Below, in pieces: positions 1 through 12,800 of a DNA stretch of 64,000 nucleotides. A program made the position numbers and the translations under genes. Where the stretch lies: NCBI GenBank assembly GCA_002633005.1, contig NMRA01000245.1, positions 225,098-289,097 of the forward strand, written 5' to 3'. Below the pieces are notes generated by a model, which was given only the letters and a program-made list of their open reading frames with translations, ran no database searches and was not told the DNA's origin. This DNA comes from Phoronis australis (lineage: Eukaryota; Phoronida; Phoronidae). Position 1 is the stretch's first letter. Each line of letters opens with the position of its first letter.

Positions 1-806
1 ATACTAGGGAAGTGTCATTGTAAACTGCGAAGTTTAAGCTTTCCCATTAGCTTTGATAGTTAATATACATCAGAGTTTTCACTAGGTGGTGCTATCTTTG
101 TCAAAGTTAATGCATGGGGACATGATCTGACATTCGCCCTGGTCACAGTAGTGACCCCTGTTGATAACAAGGATGGAGGCTGGAGTTGAGTATTGCCACA
201 GTAGTGACATGTCCATGCTGCGCTGGTAAATCCACTTGAGCTGTTAACTTTGATACAAGATGGAGTTTTTTAAAAGCATTTCCACTGACCGACACTCCCC
301 TAAACATTGGAGCGTTGGAAAGGCCTTTTTGTAACATCAAAATAGATCAATCTTGGCAATTTGTGCGAGGCACACAGCTCAAGTCATACCTGTCCATCCC
401 TGCTAACTTTATGGCTAGGGAGGTACATATCAAGCTACATCGCTCACGTGTGCACTTACATGAACTGCGAGGATTTTTACATGCCCGGCAGTGTGAGATG
501 AGCTAAGTACCAAGCGGATTGGTTACCTTCGGATAGATAATGAAAATTAATTGTTGCATCAACTGACAACAGCAAATCTCTTCCCTGGCTCGTTGTTTTC
601 GTTTGAATGACATTTACGCAAGGTTTAATAAGAACACAGTTCATAGGTGAGTGAGCATTTTGCCTCATAGTGTGCAGATAACAATGCCGTCAGGTACTAG
701 ATTTCACTTGAGGCAGACAGTTCAGCTGCGTCTACACTGGCCTTAAGGCTTGTGACATTTCTTTTACTAGTAAGCTACATTTCTCACATTTTATGTTTAA
801 TTTCAG
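1..806. other. REEP intron with dispersed repeat
   Basis: No exon is visible before the acceptor at 804-806. The stretch about 465-730 is a diverged copy of a repeat also found at about 27495-27765 and 29115-29400. Shared words include GTGAGCATTTTGCCTCA and GACAACAGCAAA. The rest shows no recognised feature. Confidence 0.5.
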
Positions 807-3800
807 GTAAAGTGGATGATGTACTGGATAGTGTTTGCGTTGTTTACAACTGCTGAAACGTTTACAGATCTCTTACTATCATGGTAGGTCTGTGTGTGGT
901 TTTGGTGTGCTTGAACTGGAAAACTTACTCCGTCTCCAGGTTGTAAACGCTTAAACTTGGAATTCTTAGTTTTTTTTCTGACAATGACATAAGGAGACTG
1001 ATAGGCTCGTGTGCAACAACTGCTTTGGGTTGAGGACGAAACCAGCTGTCTTGTTAATGTAAATTAACTTGGTTACATGTGACCGAGGTTTTCAGGTGTT
1101 CTGAGCTTTGTAGAACCAGCTGTGTGAAGTATGTAAATGAAGACTAGAAGCCCTGGAATACAGATCAGGAACACAATTTTTGTTTCCAAAGTGCATTCTC
1201 AGCTCTGCAGGCATCTTGTCTGTCAGTTGTCAAAACGATTTGAAAGATTTTTGCGAGACTGGACACTGCGATATATGGCAGTGACGTGCTGATACCACAT
1301 ATTTGACTGCAATAGCAGCTCCCCATCGGCCTTTTTTTCCTCACAATTTCCTTGACATTAGATTATCGTTATAACAGTTAGGTAGAGTTCGTTGGAAATT
1401 GACACTAAGATATAAAATTAGTATGTTCGGGCATCAGTTGATTTTCGAGCGGATCTGAGTGGTGATGCACTACCTGTTAGCCATTTTAGTTTCTGATGAG
1501 ATATTGCTTTCCCTTGATTATAGTCAAGATTTTTTTGGACCTTGACATAGAGGGCAGCAATTTTCATCTTTGGCAGCATTGTTCTGAATATGTTGTGTGA
1601 TGCTAATAAACGCCCAACCAAACACACACCCTAAGGGGTGTAGTTGTGGTGGCGTTTCAATGCTTTGCTCTTGTTAATATAAACACAGAGTGATGTTCTG
1701 TGCTGTTTGAAATACTAATACATTGTCTGGAATAATGTCTAACAATCAAAACACTTAAACCATCTCCTTAAACCAGCATTTTGCTCTGTTTCGGTACCTT
1801 AAAGCAAAATTCAAATTTGTCCTTTTACTCTCACAGAACTGGTCTGATGGCCTGTGACTTGTATTTGCGGCTCATTCGTCAACAACTCAAGATCTGACCA
1901 GCCTTGTTATGTTTTTAAACCCCAGAGCCCATGGGTTGTTAAGAATTCGAGATTGATGGCTAGACAGCAGCAAAATGCAGCTTCACTTGAAATAGTGATC
2001 CCTGGTTATCTTAGTGAGACAGGAATGAGTCACACTACCTTTGCTTAATGGCTACTGTGAATGCAGAACCAAAGTGCCATCCACACACAATCTGACCCTA
2101 GAACACATTACTCCTGGAACAAGTCCTCCTCGCTAGGTTTGAGTGGTGTTTTGACACAATTTAAACTTGTGGAACTTTCCCCACTTGTCACAACTTAACG
2201 CCACCTTATCGAGGTAGGGTAACTTTTGTCACTTCTAATCACTGACAGTAGTAATTATCAGATGCAGTTACACGCAAGCTGGCCTTCTTTTTCACCGTAC
2301 TCGCATCAGCTGTCCATTATCAATTATTCGATGTGTGTGTGTGTGTGTGTGTGTGTGGATGCTCCACTTAAGTGAGGCAAGTTGTTCCAGGGTAAATCTG
2401 CATGTGGACGAGTCCTAAGATGCTGAATTTTGCTAGGTCGCTTATTAGTCTCTATAGTCTCATGGATAGTCAATACTCATTGGAGCGCCAACAGTTAACA
2501 CAAAAATTTGTCTTTTCAAGGTGATCAGGGTTCTGCTGTTCTGGTAAAAGCTGTGTCAAAATGTCTTTCCAAGACGGCCACGGATCTGCATTTTTATTGA
2601 GGATGACACCAAAATCGTTGCTTCCCTCTTTCTCTGACATGTAATTATGAGAGCAGAAATCTGTGCAGGGATTAGTCCTTGAACTGACTTGTGTAAACCA
2701 TTGCTTGTATGTCCTGAGGTGTGCTTCATTAGCTGATGAGTTTGCAATTAGTTGAACTGTGTGGGAATAGGCTTGACTTATTGATCTTGGTTAATAGTTT
2801 CTTAGGAGTGTGGAATACACAAGTGACATTGTTGTGTTGTATGTTTTATCATTAGATGATTAAATGAGTACTTGCGGGGTGGGTTGTTGTATTTTCATAG
2901 GCAAATGAAAATAGTGAACAGTTTGAAGATGCCTACCGTAGATAAAAATTCGTACAGACATGCTGTTGGCAAAGAGAGAAAGCCAGTGTGGGCATGTCTG
3001 CCCATAAATTGTCCACCATTCACTTTTATTCTATGTTGTGGAGGTTTTGTGTTCAGAACTGTTGTCTGGAGTGCCTTTTGAGAAATTGGCTTTTTGTTAC
3101 GCTGCATTGTCACATGAGGCTCGTGTCCATCATATGCAACCAAGTGCAAGACGCTAGTATGGAAAAGGAATTTTGGCAGTTGAGCATGATCTAACTCAGA
3201 GGTATTGAGGTATTGAGGTACACCAAATGTGGTGAAGACGCAACAGTGATGTATACGTACTGCTTTGATGCGCACACGGTCAAACTCACGGTATCTTTGT
3301 CAATCCCGTAAAAAATAACGAACATACGGGTATTATCAATAAATATACCAGGGGTATTGACGTAGCAAACAGACGACACCGTTGTGTCTTGCATACCAAG
3401 TACACTGGGACCCTATAATAAAATTTAGAACGTCATATGTCAGGAATGGCTGATCGGATTTATGCTTTATGTAGTGTTTCCCAAAATGCTATTTAAATAA
3501 CTTTTGCTCGACGGGTAGTCAAAAACAACTGTTTGTGAAAAAGTACAAGTTGCATAAAACGAAAACAAAATGACATTTATAAAAACTGTTATAGGGTTTT
3601 TGAGATTCCATCATGAGCATAAATGTCAAAGGAAATTTTGCCATGTTTTTGAAACTATTATTCGGATTTGGATGAACCTTTTTGACTGAATTGCTAAAAA
3701 CATGATGGCGTGATCCAGTTCATAATGCACAGGTGTAAAGTTAAAAATCTAAATCTTCAGGATTTGTACTTTCAGAAAATATTTAGTTTTATGAAATTAA

Positions 3801-6800
3801 TTTCTATACTTTTATAGATATTTGGCTAAATCGTCAAACTTTTCAATAAGATTTTACGTATCCTTAAGGTATAAACATTTGCCCAGGTTTGGTAGCGAAG
3901 TAACTATTGTAATTCTGCCCTGGTGTTGGGAATTAGATCTTCACATAGCTGTAATCTTACTAATCCTGTACTAGTAACCCGTTGCTTTGACTGGATGCAA
4001 TTTTATCCTTGTGTCCGTTATATGTGGGTGCAAAAATAGAAATGCCTCGTTCTTGTCGCTTTCCCGGCACCCATCTCTAGTTATCTGTAACGGAAATAGT
4101 CTCATATAACGTGCCCGTATTTTGAGAACCAGTTTGATGCCCGTTATTTAGTGAAGAAAACTGGTTCTCAAAATTCGTGCACGTTATATCAGACCATTAC
4201 CTCTGTAACAGCTAGCTGTGGTAACAGGTCAATCTCTTCTTTCTCCAGGTTACCATTTTACTACGAGCTCAAGATCGTCTTTGTCTTATGGATGTTGTCT
4301 CCAGCTACGAAAGGCTCGAGTATACTCTACAGGAAGTTTGTTCACCCTCAGCTGATGAAGAGGGAAAAGGTGTGTGAAACCTTGTGTGGGGATTTCAACA
4401 TTGTATGTACGGTTATCAAAGGCATGGCTTGTACACTTTTTGTACAAACCATCATTCAGGGTGGTTCATTATTGTTCTGTTCTTTTTTTCCAAAAGTGTA
4501 TGTTATGGCCAATTTCTGGACAAAGATTGTTTCAGTACCCGAAGTCAATGAAATTTTTTGGTACATTTATTTAGCCTCGGCCTAGCTTTCAGTTTTCAAT
4601 CATTCAGGGTGGTTCATTGTTGTTCAGTTCTTTTTTTCCAAAAGTGTATGAGATAGCCAATTTCTAGATGAAGATTTTTTCAGGGCCCAAAGTCGATGAT
4701 TTTTTTGGTACATTTATGTATCCTCGGTCTAGCTTCCAGTTTGCAACTGGCTTCATACATGCTGAAAATAGTCAAAGTTCCTGTCTTTGATTTCCTTATT
4801 TACCGAGTTGATACTGGGACAGTCAGGCGAGTTGATAGTCGGACAATCAGGTGAGTTGATACTCGGAAAGTCAGGCGAGTTTGTACTGGGACAGTGAGAA
4901 TATCATTGCGTTACCATTACCCGGCAAACTTCATCATAGAATTATAAGAGAAGGGGACCAGTCTGCACCCTTGTAGTTGTTGGCAGGATTAGTCTTCGTT
5001 GTTAACTTACTCAGCATCATTTCTGTAGCCAATCATGTACCAGAATAGACTAGAGCCGTGAAGTCTCGCTTTGGTACAAGTTTATTTGATATTTTGTTAT
5101 CAATTTTAATCATAATGATATCAGTATCCATAACTTGTTCTTTGCTTGTTTTCAGTTTAAGGCAATCACTTCTTTATTAAGTAGCAGGAAAAGCTTTTGA
5201 GGAAATGTCATTCACATGAATGTTTTAACAATTTCCTTAAATTTGAATCGTTACAAGTACAGTATTTCCTGGCTCAGAATGTCTTGTGTAGGATTTGACA
5301 GCTCCTGCCTGTAGGGTCCTGTAATCTAATGCCTTCTGTATGACATTTGAACTTAACAAAACCATGTACTTGTTCCGTTAAAACAACAGCTGGCTGACTG
5401 TGTGCACAATCAATGTGCCTGGGTTTTTAATAACGTAAAAGTTGATTTTGTAAAACCTTCTGTCACACATTTATTCCGTATGACCAAAAACTTTAAAAAA
5501 TGACTGGAATACATCATGAGACTCTGTGATCAATGGCATATAAACAATTTTACTGTTCACCAGTAGTTATCAGTTTATCAGTACAAGATTTCAGGGCATA
5601 TGCATTGATATCCCATTTGTTTACTGTTCTAACTGTGTACCATCCATTTGTTGAATTCAGGACATCGATGAGTGTATAGACAAGGCAAGGACACAGGGTT
5701 ACTCGGCTCTTGTTAAGCTGGGTAGCCAGGGTATTAACATGGCTATAAAGACAGCTATTACAGTAAGTACTGCGGGGTACGGTGATTCAGGGGATTCAGT
5801 GACAAGATCCAATGTCATTTGTTTAATTAGTTCAGTGTTTATTTATTTATTCATGAATTTATTTACTAGAACGTCGTCGGAAAATAGAAAATAGCACAAT
5901 AATTAGCTTTAGGTGGTATAGAAGGCTTGACTACATGTCTGCCATTGTTTGTATTGTATTCTGGAAGATGTAGTGTCGTACTTCACCAATAGGGGTGTTT
6001 GTGATGTCAGCCCAACTTCCAGTTTGAATAGTTGTTACTATGGAGATTATTCAAGCTGGAGAGTACCCTGGGTTGTTCAAACTTAGACTAATATTCAAGC
6101 TTTTAGAGCTTAATTGTGTAGTCAAGCTTTCATGCTAAGCTTGCATAACCTTGCTAGTAATGTGCCAGATATATTTCTTTTATCGCTCTTAAGTGTACAG
6201 CACGAACTACATTTTCCGGTGCCAAGAGGCCATCAGGATTGTTTTCTTTCGGTCGCTAATCATTAAGAAACGAGCTTTGCTTGATATTGTCAGTTGGAAT
6301 TGTGTTACCAACCAACAATTTTATTCAAGCTAGCGCGGCAGTGATTACCAAGAGGCCCGGTTGTCCGAGCTTGGATTCATTGTTGAAAAGGGTGATTGCC
6401 TCAACAAGCTTAGTCAAGATTTTTACAAGCCTGAGTTGTTGTAATCCCAAGCTCACTACAGTTTAAGTCTCAATTAGTCCAGAATGCAGCAGTTCTCACA
6501 TATGTCAGTTAAACTGCCTTGTGTCAAAAACTAACTTTTGAGCTTGGCCACTTACTGTTGCAAAATTGGCCTACCATAGTCTTTCTTGCACTGATTAGAA
6601 ATGACATTCAGGCTTGAGTAGACCTGACAACTGGTCATTGCTTCAGGCCAGGCCTATTAACTTGCTCATCACAGGGGCTTATTTTCAATTGCCAACACAA
6701 CTAGGACCATTAAGAGAACTCAAGGGGATTTATTGTAATCAACTTCAGTTATAACATGATAAGATTGGGAGGCTGTCTCTTTGGATGCACAAATATGCCT

Positions 6801-9800
6801 GTAAAAGAAATCCATGTTTGTAACTCCAGAACAGAGTTTTTAGCAGCTTTGATGACACTTTGGCAAAATGTGAGAGCATTGACCTGTATTTCTGATTTGT
6901 TATGTAACAGTTCACTGCCTTACAAGTAGTGCCACCTGTGGTCTGGTAGCATGTGTCCAGGGAGCCACAGTCAATAACAGACATCTGTTCTGGTGTTGCC
7001 TTTTGTGTCAAAATTTATTGAGCTATTTCTCCGACACTGGTAAAAATCACTTCCAAATATTCTTAAAGGAGTTTTTGATTCATCGCTTTTACGGTCATCT
7101 GAGCACATGTCCTCAACAAATGCCGCATGCAGAGGCAAAATGCAAAACAAATCATGATTTATGTAAGGTGTGACGCATTTGAGATGGTTAAGCAAGTCAC
7201 AAGGTGTCACTGTCACAAGTCTCGCATATGAACAATGCTATGTGTAGATAATGACAGGTACAAATCCAGAATAAGTATACAAGTGTCAAGTCATTAGAAG
7301 ATGCCTATGAAATAGGAACAGTAATATTGAGATACTTTCACTGTGGCAGTGAATTGGCTTGCTTCATGTGGATTCAAACCACTGAAGTCAAAGGTGCTAC
7401 AATCCCACGTTCTATTAAAAATACATTTAAGTAGATCGTTATAAATCTGGGCCTGGGGTCCAACCCCTGTACTCAAAACCAGATTTAAAAAAACAATTGC
7501 ATGTCACGCTTTGAGAACTGGAACAATGCGACGGGATTGGTTAGTTTCTAGTCTGAGTTCGGGTGAAGCTTGCTGATCTTCATAGCTTCATCTTGAATAA
7601 TAACAAACCGTTTTTCAGTCACTACTCCAGGCCCCAGGCTATAATCTTTGTGCTGTAAATCAAACTTGATATAATTTTTGTCTTTCTATTCTAGTTATTA
7701 TATAATTGTCTTATTACTTTGTGCTCGTAACATTATGGTTTATGCATACGTGTCTCTAGTCCAGGTTCTCACATGACGACTCGTAGATTCGAGGTACAAA
7801 CTCGAGTGAAAACTCGATATTTTGTGTACAAACTCAAAATTTCAAGTTCAGACTCAAACTTTTAGCTTTGATGTTGGAGTCACCAAGTGCAAATTATGAT
7901 TAGACAGTTGTTCTTGTCAGTCATTACATATTTGAGCATATAATAATAGACACTTATCTTGAGTTTGCACAAAAGCAAATTTAAGAAAGTCTGGGCCCAG
8001 AAATCATTTCTGTGTAAGAAAAACGTTGAGGTCGTTTTTTATGTTAAATTAAATGTTAGTTTTTGACACTAAGGTGGTTTTTTATGGTATGGTGTTCCTT
8101 TTAAAATTACCGCAGTTTCCATTGAGCCAGTTCACAACGCTCATGTCTGTTTTGCCCGTTACACAATCCTGGCCTCTAGACTTTACTGTCTTGTACTTAG
8201 AACTGGTGTGACCCTTTTGACGACGTTGTTGTACGTGTGTAAGTTGCTGTTCTAGATGAGTGTCGCCACCTGGCAGGTGTCGGCTGTGGCATATGAAAAG
8301 CAGATGTCAGAGCTGCGCGAAGAGTTGTCGAGAGAGGCCTCTATTGGCAGTAGTGAAGAACTACACCACCTAACTGAGGAGTCTGTGACTGAGTGTGATA
8401 TTGAGCTGTCACCATCGAAGGAGTCAACGGCAGATTTGAGTCTAAATGAACAAACATCGAGTAATTCTGTCGACGATAATTATCTGAATACGTCGTTGTC
8501 TAGGCAAGAAAAATTAGCGATTAGCAAAGAGCTTGGACAAATGTCAAGAGAGACTATTGCTGAAGTGTTGAGGGAATTGTCACGGGAGGCAACTATGAAT
8601 GACTGGAATACTGATAGTGGAGATAACTACTGAGATGTGTCAAGGGAGACAACTGGAAACTGAACTTCAAAGAACACATGAAGGAGTGATTAAAGATGGT
8701 GACCCAAAAAAACTGTTCAAGAAGTTTAAAGAGATATGCGCAGATCTGAGACCTATGGATGTTATTTTTGAATGCGTGTTAAGTAAATAATAATAATGAC
8801 ATCTTAGAAGAGTGTGTGCGTAAGTTTATTGTACCTATAATGAACTTTTGGTTTCCTTTAGGCCATCAGTCAGTTGAGGTCTAATGTAGTAAGTGGGTGC
8901 TTGCTTGTCACACATTTTAAAGCAGCTTTGTTCTGTTGCAAGCAGTTGAGCTTTACATGCATAGTCTCCTGAGCTAGCACCAGCCTATGGAACTGCACAC
9001 AACCCAGCGTAACAGAGAGTCATTCAGGGTGTTCAAATTCTGGGGTCAATTGTCGCATGACATTCAATGAAAATTTGCATTTAGTGATCCTGAGCATCAT
9101 TTGCCTCTAATGTAATCCCACTTACTGGTCAGTTCCTTTCTATGGCAGTAACTGCCGTTGAGTTGTAAGTACTTGTGCACTGAATAACCAATAAGACTGC
9201 ACTTATCTGTCACGCTCATGTCCACGATACTTTGAATAAAGCACAGAATGACAACCAAGAGTGTTCTAGCCAATAACCAACGAAATGATTATCAGTTTTC
9301 AATTTAAAGTTAGGTGTCGACATTGCTCTTGTTGGCCATTGTTTTTAAGTTTCCCTAATCTGCCCATGGGTACCTTGGTTTCTGGGAAAGTGACACATCC
9401 CAGGATGTGTTACGGTGTCCATTTGAACACCTTGGATGGGCTCTAAATCAGTAGTATTCCTGAGTTCCCCTAAAACTTGCAGTAAGGTCAAGTATCACGT
9501 GAACTACCATGTCACCCTGGAGTATTGATATCATCACTTAAAACGCTCCTCGTTGCACTTACTACAGGATGTAAATAGCCCAGGACACAATTTTAAGTGC
9601 TGCATTAAGAGAATCTTGCCACGTTTAATTGCACAAGCATCTGCCGTTGACAAGACATGGTCCCAGGTGTATTGTTTAAGTGTTCATCTCGGCATAATGT
9701 TGGGGCGCTTATAGAATTTAAAATTAGCTGTACATACGGTTTTTCACTTATTTAACACGCAATATGGCCGACATGTGAAGTTGTATTTTGTTGAATTTCT

Positions 9801-12800
9801 TCACAAAAGTAACCATTTTAATCATTGGTAACTTTTAGTCTAATTCTGGCATTGATTGTACAATGTGTTCACCACTTGTAGTAAATTAATTAGCCTTTGA
9901 AATGTGAAAGAGTGACAAACTAAGTGGTGAATTACCTTACAGTTTATCAGTTATAGCTGCTCGTTTGTGAAATTGGACGGGGTATTGTTAAAGTGAATTG
10001 CAAGACAAAACAGCAATTATATAAAAATCTTCTTGGGCCATTACCACGAAAATTCTTATATTGCAGATGACAGTGGAATCTTAACCATGGGATCTCGTAT
10101 TATTTATGCATTTTTAAAATGTGGTGTCACAGACTTATTTATTTTACTTGATCGAACAGTTTATGTAAAATACAGATACAATGCGAAAGACTGTTAAAAA
10201 TTGTTTGAAACTAAGACATTGCCTCACTCTTGTATGTTTAGAGCCAGACGAAGCTGGTGGATCAGTTGAAAAAGAGTTACAGTATGGGGGACATATCAAG
10301 TGCCGGCAGGGATGGTTCGGAGGAGAGAGACAGCGATGGCGTAGGTGAGACACGGCCAAGCTTAATTTGTTCGTTTAAACACATCCTGGTATCGGGAAAA
10401 TGTTAGAATCAGGCAGCTAGGAGTTTTCAGCCACTGAGTGCAGTAGCAGTCGTGTTTACTTCTTGGCAGCGCTAAAAAAAATTAGGTCTGAAGTTGCTGG
10501 ACCCAAATTTGGTGTATAAGATGAAAAAATTCCAATTAAATTGAATCCGTTGTGTTTTATATATCGAAGTGAATCATGATCTATCACTTGGGTACAAAAG
10601 ATCCCCAAAGTTTTGGGTCCTTGCATTCTCTTACTATAAGTGTGAACATTTTTAATAGGGGATCTTCATAAAAAATTTGATTGCGATTATTAGAAAATGG
10701 AAGAACATGAAGCTTTAGGTATTTTTTGTACCTGGTTCAAAGGTCACGATTCGTTTCAATGTATAACCTACAAAAACTTGATTTAATTTAAATTTTAACT
10801 GTCTTTTTCACAAAACTTGCGTTCAGCAAGTTTAACATTGGAATATCAAATCTGATTGCAGGGAGCTGAGGTGTGTCAAAGTGAGACAAAAGTCAACTGT
10901 GAAGTAATCTTTAACTAAAGCTTATTGTGCTTTCTATGAATGTTCTCTTATTTATTTGGTTATTTCCAATGTTTTATGTGTTTTCCTCTAGACAATCGTT
11001 TCATTGAAGAAGAGCTGAGTTTGAGGCGCGAGCCAATAGTGGAAGAAGAAACGAGTGAAGAGACATCTGTAAAGCCCGTGTATAGTGCAATGATGGCTGA
11101 GGACGGTTAGTTGTGTCATGATTTGTTGTTCGTGCCAAGAATTGTACAATGACACTTGGTGTACCTCAAAATCCAACTGCAGTGTAAATAGTCCCGAGTG
11201 GCTTGTGTTTCTGCTGCCTGCTGCTCAAACAAGTAGTGGTGGATCTGGCATTTGGATGGTTATCCTTAAATCCTATGGACATTCATTTGGATGGTTATCC
11301 TTAAATCCTATGGACATTCATTTGGATGGTTATCCTTAAATCCTATGGACATTCATTTGGATGATTATCCTTAAATCCTATGGACATTCATTTGGATGAT
11401 TGACCTAAAATCTGTTAAACTTTATGTTATACTGAAAGGTATATTAAAAACTGAAGTTTTAAAACTCAGTTGTGTCCATGCATTATGTGTGGGTTAGGAA
11501 ATTGAACAATCTGGGACTGGGTGTTAAGCCATGCGTGAGCGTTTGGAAACTTTATTTTTGAGAAGTTGGGGGGTGGGCATTTACAGTCAATCTGCTCATA
11601 CAAATGCCTTTACCGTTTTTTTTTTGCTGATGAGTACATACACAAAACTTACCGAGAGTGGTGTAGATGAAGTAATATCCCACGAGACATTATTCCGCGT
11701 ATTGATACGCGGAATAATGTCTCGTGGGATATTACTTCATGTACGCCAATCGAGGTAGGTTTTGTATTTATCCCATATTCTTCGAATTCCTAAGTTTCTT
11801 CCACTTTTTCAGCAGATTTTTTAAATACTTCACTCAGACTGTGCACGTGACGAATCACATACTATATTATGTAGTTGCGCTTTATTTTGCAAGTTTTCTC
11901 TAGTAAAAGAAACAGTTTTAAATGTAATAATTTATTACTTGAAAAGAGATAGTAAAGATGAAAACATCGGTAACTGTGCATTGAACTTGTAGCATCTGCT
12001 GAAAATAGTTAAATATTAACAACATTTGATATTGTAGTTACCGAGGAATCGTCGCCTGAGTTGCAGACGATATAATATTTAGCAATTCAAAACTAAGACA
12101 GAAGTGTCATATAATTAACAGTCCTGTTCCAGATGTTACGTTTGGGACCTGATTGCATGTTGAGTGTTATTTAAACTGCTGCAACTGTATTACTTAAAAT
12201 AATATTCGGAAAGTTTGATGATCGAACCAGTTAACGATGTTGAGTCGACATTGACCTACCTTTTGAACTTGCCATGTCAGAGGTCACTGTTGAAGTAGTG
12301 CGGGAGGTGAATACGGAAAACATTATTACATGGTCGTATTGCGCTCGACAGATTCAATGCGTATGGGATAAAATATGATCTTAGAATATTGTAAAGTTTC
12401 TTTAAATTAGAACGCAATGTGGCGAACATTGAAATTTATCAAAATTTTTATTAAGAGTTAATGAGAAGACAATTTTACTTCATTATTTGAAAGCTTTGTA
12501 TAGTATGGCTGTAATCAACAAACAATGGTGAAATGTTGGGCTTTGGAAAACGTAGAAATGACATTTCAGCCATTATTCAGTAAAGAGTGGATGTTTTCCA
12601 CCCAAATATGGCAATGTACCCCTGAAAGTGATTTGAAAATTTCATGGGGGTCGTTGACTCAGGCCAGTACGCTTATTTTTCACTCCTGTACAATAATTGT
12701 GCATGTGTATATACTCTAGTAATGAGAGCACCTTTCTGGTTTGATTCCAGATAAATACCTCCGTAATATTGTGTTGTACCTCTAGCCTGCACATCACCGT

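Larger units (their letters stand above)
884..4248. other. REEP intron, no exon seen
   Basis: About 3.4 kb between matching phase-2 splice sites. It contains the (TG)n run at 2332-2357 and the fold-back at 4080-4209. Short open frames show no family resemblance and no splice-site support. Confidence 0.6.
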
